From an uncultured Saprospiraceae bacterium (GTDB taxonomy: Bacteria; Bacteroidota; Bacteroidia; Chitinophagales; Saprospiraceae), in the NCBI GenBank assembly GCA_937974625.1, contig CALJVJ010000169.1, positions 1 through 38,508 of the forward strand: a stretch of DNA of 38,508 bases, in the 5' to 3' direction. The notes under the pieces were generated by a model that saw only the letters and a program-made list of their open reading frames with translations, was not told the origin of the DNA and did no database searches. A program made the position numbers and the translations under genes. This document shows, one piece after another, positions 33,865 through 38,508 of this stretch (positions are counted from its first letter, which is position 1; every line of letters begins with the position of its first letter).

Positions 33865-33872
33865 TATATTTG
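33865..33872 (+). promoter_or_regulatory. Bacteroidota -7 element (TATATTTG) for the gene at 33888
   Basis: TATATTTG matches TAnnTTTG and lies 15 nt before the ATG at 33888, so the leader would be about 10 nt. No clear -33 element was seen. Confidence 0.45.
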
Positions 33873-33887
33873 AACTAAAAACTATTT

Positions 33888-34184
33888 ATGACTTTTATAG
33901 ATTTTAAAAAATCACTACAAGACGAGAAACCACCTTCGAATCTTTCCCCAAATTTGACCGCTTTGTGGTATGATGGAAAAGCCGATTGGGATAAAGCACA
34001 TGACATTGCAGATGGGAATCCTTACCCTGAGGCAGATTGGGTACATGCTTATTTGCATCGTAAGGAAGGAGATGAGTGGAATGCGAACTATTGGTATCGT
34101 CGAGCGGGAAAGACCATGCCCAATTTATCGCTAGCGGATGAATGGGAAGATTTGGTTACTTATTTTTTGACAAAAGTAGGTTAA
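33888..34184 (+). CDS. Small conserved hypothetical protein
   Basis: This 98-residue protein is rich in Trp, Asp and His and has the recognisable blocks LTALWYDGKADWDKAHDI and WVHAYLHRKEGDEWNANYWYRRAG. Similar small proteins with this WDKAH and HAYLHRKEGD...YWYRRAG pattern are known in many bacteria, with no assigned function; the pattern resembles a single TPR/SEL1-like helical unit. It has no signal peptide. It precedes the di-haem cytochrome gene by 57 nt and may be cotranscribed with it. Confidence 0.75.
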   Translation: MTFIDFKKSLQDEKPPSNLSPNLTALWYDGKADWDKAHDIADGNPYPEADWVHAYLHRKEGDEWNANYWYRRAGKTMPNLSLADEWEDLVTYFLTKVG

Positions 34185-34241
34185 AGTTAATACCCCTTAA
34201 ACTAAGTGATTTTATATCGGTTTAAATCTAAAATAAACCTT

Positions 34242-35672
34242 ATGCGAAGATTTTTACTTTTAGGTGCTAGTTTGATTTTGATATTTATAGCTTGTAATAA
34301 AGAGTCAACAACTGAAACGCCTTCCCCTGTCACTACTCCAGAATTACCAATACTAGATACTATTCCTCCTACAGGAACTACTAGAATTCCTGCTACTCCT
34401 CAGAGGAGTGGCGACGCAAATAAAGGGAGAGAATACTTAATTACAGGAGATTATGTTAATAGTGGTCCGCCTCTTGCTTTAGCTACTACTTTTTTTGGGG
34501 AATCCGATAATTTGTTAGACCGTGAAGGGGATAATGCTGACCTACCCTATCAATTTAATGCTGTGACTGCTTCCAATGGAGTTAGCGTAGCTGCCCCAAA
34601 TTGTTTGACTTGTCATGCTGAATTCTTGAATGGTCAATTAATTCTTGGATTAGGGGACAATACCGTTGATTATTCTCAAGACCAAGGAGGACAAACCCAG
34701 TTATTAACAACCGCTATCAATTCTTTTTATGGAACCAATTCACCTGAGGCAGTTGCGTATGAACCGTTTAGAAGAGCTACCGAAGTAATCAGTGAAGCAA
34801 CGATTACGGCAGTGAGAGGCGTTAATCCTGCAGGCAAATTAGCTGTTGTTTTAGATGCGCATCGGAATGCTTCTGACCTTTCTTGGTCTGAAGACCCTTT
34901 ATACCCTATACCACAAGATGTCGTGCCTTCTGATGTGCCCGCTTGGTGGTTGACTAAAAAGAAAAACGCTCTATATTACGCAGGGATTGGGAGAGGAGAC
35001 CATGCTAAAACCATTATGGCAGCGAGTGTACTTACTTTGCAAGATGCGGAACAGGCTGCCGAAATAGACACTCACTTTCCTGATGTATTGGCTTTTTTAA
35101 AATCAATTGAACCTCCTATTTATCCAGAAATAACAGACGCTATAAGGGTAACTAAAGGAAAGGATATTTTTAATATTCATTGCGCTAAATGTCATGGCAC
35201 CTATGGAGCAATAGAAACCTATCCAAATCTTTTGGTAGATTTAGAAAATATCCAAACAGACCCACTTTTAGCAGCAAGTAACTATGGACTCGGACAATTT
35301 ATAGATTCGTATAATAATAGTTGGTTTGGACAAGGGGAACATGCTGCTCAATTAGTGCCTACTAATGGCTATGTTGCGCCTCCTTTGGATGGTGTTTGGG
35401 CAACAGCTCCGTATTTACACAATGGCGCTGTTCCAACTTTGGAGGATTTATTAAATAGCGAACAAAGACCTACTTATTGGGAACGGTCTTTTGATTCTAA
35501 TGATTTTGATTATCAAAAGGTAGGCTGGCATTATCAGGAGAGAACGACTGGTGGAGACAGTAATATTTATGATACTACCCTTCCTGGGTATGGAAATACA
35601 GGGCATTTTTATGGCGATAAGTTAAGTGTGTCAGATAGAGGTGATTTGATTGAATATTTAAAAACGCTTTGA
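34242..35672 (+). CDS. Di-haem c-type cytochrome lipoprotein
   Basis: The ATG at 34242 gives a lipoprotein signal peptide (Cys18 in IFIAC); the upstream 12 codons are unlikely to be used. The 476-residue protein has two haem motifs, CLTCH at 121-125 and CAKCH at 314-318. The late block PPLDGVWATAPYLHNGAVPTLEDLL is typical of large di-haem cytochromes related to the cytochrome c peroxidase/MauG group. A Thr/Pro-rich linker (22-55) follows the lipid anchor. It may be a periplasmic or surface electron carrier or peroxidase-like enzyme; the substrate is unknown. It ends 4 bp before the convergent TPR gene. Confidence 0.85.
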   Translation: MRRFLLLGASLILIFIACNKESTTETPSPVTTPELPILDTIPPTGTTRIPATPQRSGDANKGREYLITGDYVNSGPPLALATTFFGESDNLLDREGDNADLPYQFNAVTASNGVSVAAPNCLTCHAEFLNGQLILGLGDNTVDYSQDQGGQTQLLTTAINSFYGTNSPEAVAYEPFRRATEVISEATITAVRGVNPAGKLAVVLDAHRNASDLSWSEDPLYPIPQDVVPSDVPAWWLTKKKNALYYAGIGRGDHAKTIMAASVLTLQDAEQAAEIDTHFPDVLAFLKSIEPPIYPEITDAIRVTKGKDIFNIHCAKCHGTYGAIETYPNLLVDLENIQTDPLLAASNYGLGQFIDSYNNSWFGQGEHAAQLVPTNGYVAPPLDGVWATAPYLHNGAVPTLEDLLNSEQRPTYWERSFDSNDFDYQKVGWHYQERTTGGDSNIYDTTLPGYGNTGHFYGDKLSVSDRGDLIEYLKTL

Positions 35673-35676
35673 TAGA

Positions 35677-36693
35677 TTACTTTAACCTGTCCAGTGCTTC
35701 TTGCGCTCGAACAAATTCTGGATTAAAATTCAGTGCATTTTGATAATCTTTTTTGGCCGCAGCTATATTGCCTTGCATTTCTTCAATTAGCCCTCGATAA
35801 TAATAGGCAATGATGTAAGTTGGTGAGGTTTTGAGCGCCATATTAAAATGCGTTTTGGCAAGTCCTAAAGAATCCATTTCTAAATAAATAATACCTGTAT
35901 TGAAAAGAGATTCTGAATAATCAGGGTCGATACTATTTATTTTTCTGTAGGTTTCTATTGCTGCTGCGCGCTGATTGGAGAAATGTAAAAATTCTGCTTT
36001 GGCATGTAAAGCAGTAATATTTTCTGGAGCAATATTTACTGCATTATCAAAATAATATTTAGCCAAATTACTACCTTTTTCTGCGTGTAGTTGGCCTAAA
36101 TTAATCCAAGCATCTACTAAATCAGGATTATTTTCTACTGCCGTTTGAAAACTACCCATTGCTCGGTCATTATTTCCTTGTTCTTTAAAATTTAAACCTA
36201 ACATAAAATATGCTTCTGCATTTAATTGCTCTAGTTTTAAAATTTCATTAATCGTATTAATGGACTTATCGTGTTGTTTTAAAATTAATTGAAATTCTGA
36301 TAGTTTTAATAAGGTCGGAATCCTTTTAGGATACAACGTCGCAGCTTTTACCATCGTGCTAATTGCTTCGTAAGATTGGTAATAATCTAAATGGATATCG
36401 GCTAAAAGGTGTAAATAATCAACATTCGTAGAGTCTATGCTTAAGGCTTTTCTTAAATCAGCGATAGCTTCATCGTATCCTTCGTTTTGATAATACATAT
36501 CTCCTCGTTTAGCATATAATTCTGAATCATTTGGTGCTTGTGAAATAGCGACTGATAATCCGTCTATGGCTGGATTTCCTGTTGTCGGTTGGGTAGTCTT
36601 ATCTGTTTTTTGATTTGTTGTATCGATTGAATTTTGACAAGTCATAAAAAACAAGCCAATCGAAATTATTGTTATGCTAAAGAATAGTCGCAT
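35677..36693 (-). CDS. TPR-repeat lipoprotein
   Basis: The 338-residue product has a lipoprotein signal (Cys19 in LFFMTC), a short Thr/Gln-rich linker, then about eight tetratricopeptide repeats covering residues about 45-335, with the expected small/aromatic pattern (for example AKRGDMYYQNEGYDEAIADLRKAL and AYYYRGLIEEMQGNIAAAKKDYQNAL, each shown only as a type). TPRs hold protein partners; no catalytic domain is present. It is probably a periplasmic or outer-membrane scaffold. It is monocistronic, divergent from the esterase gene by 144 nt. Confidence 0.85.
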   Translation of the reverse strand: MRLFFSITIISIGLFFMTCQNSIDTTNQKTDKTTQPTTGNPAIDGLSVAISQAPNDSELYAKRGDMYYQNEGYDEAIADLRKALSIDSTNVDYLHLLADIHLDYYQSYEAISTMVKAATLYPKRIPTLLKLSEFQLILKQHDKSINTINEILKLEQLNAEAYFMLGLNFKEQGNNDRAMGSFQTAVENNPDLVDAWINLGQLHAEKGSNLAKYYFDNAVNIAPENITALHAKAEFLHFSNQRAAAIETYRKINSIDPDYSESLFNTGIIYLEMDSLGLAKTHFNMALKTSPTYIIAYYYRGLIEEMQGNIAAAKKDYQNALNFNPEFVRAQEALDRLK

Positions 36694-36785
36694 GAAGAGT
36701 TTTTAAGTTGCTCATTAAATTTTGACAAAAATAGGGGTTAACTAAACTAAAAAACGATTCAACCATTATTTTTATTTCTAACCAA

Positions 36786-36793
36786 TATCTTTG
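36786..36793 (+). promoter_or_regulatory. Bacteroidota -7 element (TATCTTTG) for the esterase gene
   Basis: TATCTTTG matches TAnnTTTG and is identical to the rlmN box. It lies 45 nt upstream of the ATG at 36838, giving a leader of about 40 nt. Confidence 0.45.
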
Positions 36794-36837
36794 TAAGATA
36801 TTCTTGATAATTTTTGACAATAATAATCTTTCGAATA

Positions 36838-37527
36838 ATGAAAAAATATTTTTCTTTTTTCCTGTTTTTAGCACTATTTAGTTGTGGGGATACTCCAACT
36901 GCTGCTGAAAAAAAATCTACTCCAACTGCTCCAAAAGTTACAACGGAAAGTCCAACTTTGACCACTCCAACTACAAAAGAAAAAACAATCGTTTTCTTTG
37001 GCAATAGTTTAACTGCTGCTTATGGTTTAGACCCGTCTCAGGGATTTGTTGGCTTAATTGGCCAACGGATTGATTCTCTCGGATTAGAATATAAGGTAGT
37101 CAATGCGGGTTTAAGTGGGGAAACTTCTGCGGGCGGCAATAGTCGAATTGATTGGATTTTAAAACAAAAAATCGACGTGTTTGTATTAGAACTTGGCGCA
37201 AATGACGGACTTAGAGGAACGTCTACAGCCGAAACTTATAAAAACTTGAATGCGATTATTGGAAAAGTGAAAACTAAATACCCCGAAGCTAAAATAGTTA
37301 TTTGTGCAATGGAGGCTTTGCCAAATATGGGAGAAAAATTTACACTTGAATTTAGAGCAATTTTTGCCAACTTAGCGAAAGAAAATAACGCGACCCTCAT
37401 ACCTTTTTTCTTGAGTAATGTTGGAGGGATTCCTGAATTGAATCAAGCAGATGGTATTCATCCTACGGCTAAAGGACATCAAATTGTCACTGAAAATATA
37501 TGGGCGGTGTTGAAAGGTGTAATATAG
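36838..37527 (+). CDS. SGNH-family lysophospholipase/arylesterase (TesA-like) lipoprotein
   Basis: The ATG at 36838 gives a lipoprotein signal (Cys16 in LFSC) and a Thr/Pro-rich linker, 229 residues in all. The SGNH blocks are present: Ser57 in FFGNSLTAAYGL (GNSL replacing GDSL), the oxyanion Gly in GLSGETSAGG, Asn122 in LGANDGLRG, and Asp205/His208 in DGIHPTAKGH. TesA/TAP enzymes hydrolyse acyl-thioesters, aryl esters and lysophospholipids in the periplasm. It is followed after 33 nt by a palindromic repeat and the RHS tip. Confidence 0.92.
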   Translation: MKKYFSFFLFLALFSCGDTPTAAEKKSTPTAPKVTTESPTLTTPTTKEKTIVFFGNSLTAAYGLDPSQGFVGLIGQRIDSLGLEYKVVNAGLSGETSAGGNSRIDWILKQKIDVFVLELGANDGLRGTSTAETYKNLNAIIGKVKTKYPEAKIVICAMEALPNMGEKFTLEFRAIFANLAKENNATLIPFFLSNVGGIPELNQADGIHPTAKGHQIVTENIWAVLKGVI

Positions 37528-37560
37528 GATAATTGGTTGAAATTGTAATTATGTTGGGGC

Positions 37561-37603
37561 AATCCCTTGTAGTTGCGCTCATCTAGGGTAACCACAAAGG
37601 ATT
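37561..37603. repeat. Imperfect palindromic repeat at the RHS junction
   Basis: Left arm AATCCCTTGTAGTTGC (from 37561) and right arm GGGTAACCACAAAGGATT (37586-37603) are complementary except for a few mostly transition-type mismatches. The right arm is read in frame as the first residues of the RHS segment (the VTTKD stretch), so the coding sequence appears to begin inside this repeat. Confidence 0.6.
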
Positions 37604-38484
37604 ATTTATATAATGGCAAAGAACTTGACACCGATTTTGGGCTGAATTGGTACCATTATGGGGCTAGGATGTATGACCCCTCAATAGCTCGTTTTACAGG
37701 CGTAGACCCAATTGTGGATAAATTTGCTCATGTATCGACTTACAATTATGCCGAGAATGAGCCTGTAGCACATATTGACTTGTGGGGATTGCAACGAGCA
37801 GCGCCACCACCTCCAGGGACAGCAGTAAGACCAGGTACAACAATAAATTCAGGAGCAACTAGAGCAGCAGCAAATTGGAGAAACCAAGGCGCTTTAGACC
37901 CTCAACCTCTAATTGATGCTCAACAGCAAATAAATTCTAATGGTGGGTTTAGTAATACTAGTGGAGGTAGAGAAGCTGCTATAAATGCTCCAAATTCTAT
38001 ATCAAACGACCCACTCCTTAGAGAAATTAAAGAGAATAATGCGATTTCTTTAATTCAATCATATTATGACGATGAACCAGGTTTTGGAGAAGAATCTGGA
38101 GGTACTCTTCCTTTTTTATTATCGTTAACAGATGGAGGTTATCAGACTTCTGAAGATGATTTTAATAGTATTACATTATTTAGAGGAGTACATGTTAATC
38201 ATCCTGATTTACCAAATGCTAAAATGGGAGTAGCTGTTCCTTGGGGAGGACATGATGACCCTGCACTACATAATTTTGGTGATAATCAAAGTAATTTTAC
38301 TTCTTGGACATCAATCCCAACAGAAGCTAATAAATGGGCAAGGCGTGAAGGTGCGGGTGGAATTATACTCATAAAACAATTCCATACTTCAGAATTGACT
38401 TCATCACCAAATAGAAAACATGGAGAAGGTGAATTTTTAGTAAGAGGTGTAGTCACAGGAGCTTTACCAAAACCTGCATATTAA
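37573..38484 (+). CDS. Orphan RHS C-terminal tip with ADP-ribosyltransferase-like toxin domain
   Basis: The frame opens after a TAG at 37570-37572 with a TTG at 37573 and no good ATG before 37670, so this is either a 5'-truncated rhs gene or a silent tip cassette. Residues about 9-74 are the end of the RHS core (YLYNGKELDTDFGLNWYHYG, ARMYDPSIARF, the IDLWGL cleavage-type motif). A Pro-rich hinge (77-82) and a variable linker lead to a toxin domain (about 190-303). Its motifs fit the R-S-E ADP-ribosyltransferase clan: Arg204 in LFRGV, Ser/Thr in FTSWTS (242-247), and the ExE pair Glu285-Glu287 in HGEGEFLV. This fold modifies targets with NAD. The full-length shell that delivers such tips is absent, so secretion from this copy is doubtful. 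Confidence 0.75.
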   Translation: MRSSRVTTKDYLYNGKELDTDFGLNWYHYGARMYDPSIARFTGVDPIVDKFAHVSTYNYAENEPVAHIDLWGLQRAAPPPPGTAVRPGTTINSGATRAAANWRNQGALDPQPLIDAQQQINSNGGFSNTSGGREAAINAPNSISNDPLLREIKENNAISLIQSYYDDEPGFGEESGGTLPFLLSLTDGGYQTSEDDFNSITLFRGVHVNHPDLPNAKMGVAVPWGGHDDPALHNFGDNQSNFTSWTSIPTEANKWARREGAGGIILIKQFHTSELTSSPNRKHGEGEFLVRGVVTGALPKPAY

Positions 38485-38494
38485 AATCTATAAA

Positions 38495-38508
38495 ATGAAA
38501 AATTTATT
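38495..38508 (+). CDS. Start of next gene, candidate immunity protein (cut by window end)
   Basis: An ATG (reading MKNL, then cut) lies 10 nt after the toxin stop codon at 38484, on the same strand. In RHS modules the gene immediately after the toxin tip normally encodes its immunity protein, so this is the expected location. Only four codons are visible and nothing else can be said. Confidence 0.35.

Noticed and set aside
1-38508. CRISPR array, insertion sequence, integrase or phage genes
   Set aside because: No spaced direct-repeat array and no transposase, integrase or phage structural protein could be read in any frame; the repeats found are short palindromes.

Overview
The window reads as a chromosome segment of an AT-rich Bacteroidota bacterium, probably of the Saprospiria/Chitinophagia side of the phylum (inference). 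Supporting signs are the fused lpxC-fabZ gene, small proteins of the DUF2452 and DUF5606 families that are typical of the phylum, many lipoproteins with a signal peptide ending in Cys, an RHS tip of the Bacteroidota type, and repeated occurrence of the phylum's -7 promoter element TAnnTTTG upstream of genes. No plasmid, phage, CRISPR or insertion-sequence genes are visible.

Layout. 1-856: 3' part of an Omp85/BamA-type outer-membrane protein. 868-1022: a long nested palindrome. 1031-5001 (minus): translation genes pheS, hisS and gatA, with pheS bracketed by inverted copies of a 20-nt palindromic repeat. 5371-7995 (minus): M1 aminopeptidase lipoprotein. 8187-15823 (plus): MMPL/RND exporter, rlmN, a NagZ-like GH3 plus beta-lactamase-fold fusion, smpB and an ECF sigma factor. 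15938-20452 (minus): GH73 glucosaminidase, a GH113-like glycosidase with a degenerate peptidase-like front half, and an M28 glutaminyl-cyclase-like lipoprotein. 20737-24399 (plus): a 1220-residue lipoprotein joining cytochrome c, PA14, beta-propeller and DUF1080 modules. 24445-25833 (minus): PA-domain M28 peptidase. About 26008-26205 (plus): a structured RNA candidate. 26345-26416 (minus): tRNA-Gln(UUG). 26542-29979 (minus): DUF2452 gene, ABC ATPase, lpxA and lpxC-fabZ. 30260-30703 (plus): DUF5606. 30763-33733 (minus): proline dehydrogenase, aroE and DUF368/PopT. 33888-37527: a small conserved gene, a di-haem cytochrome lipoprotein, a TPR lipoprotein (minus) and a TesA-like esterase. 37573-38484: an RHS C-terminal tip lacking its N-terminal body, with a toxin domain that shows R-S-E ADP-ribosyltransferase motifs, and the start codon of a following gene that may be its immunity gene.

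How the genes work together. Most of the window is housekeeping and envelope work: translation (pheS, hisS, gatA, tRNA-Gln, smpB, rlmN), lipid A synthesis (lpxC-fabZ, lpxA), peptidoglycan turnover (GH3 fusion, GH73), undecaprenyl-phosphate recycling (DUF368) and secreted lipoprotein hydrolases. The accessory part is the right edge, where the orphan RHS-ART tip sits next to a palindromic repeat. The most notable items are that tip, the rod-like RNA candidate at 26.0-26.2 kb, and the multidomain lipoproteins. All calls are made by reading; no database search was run.
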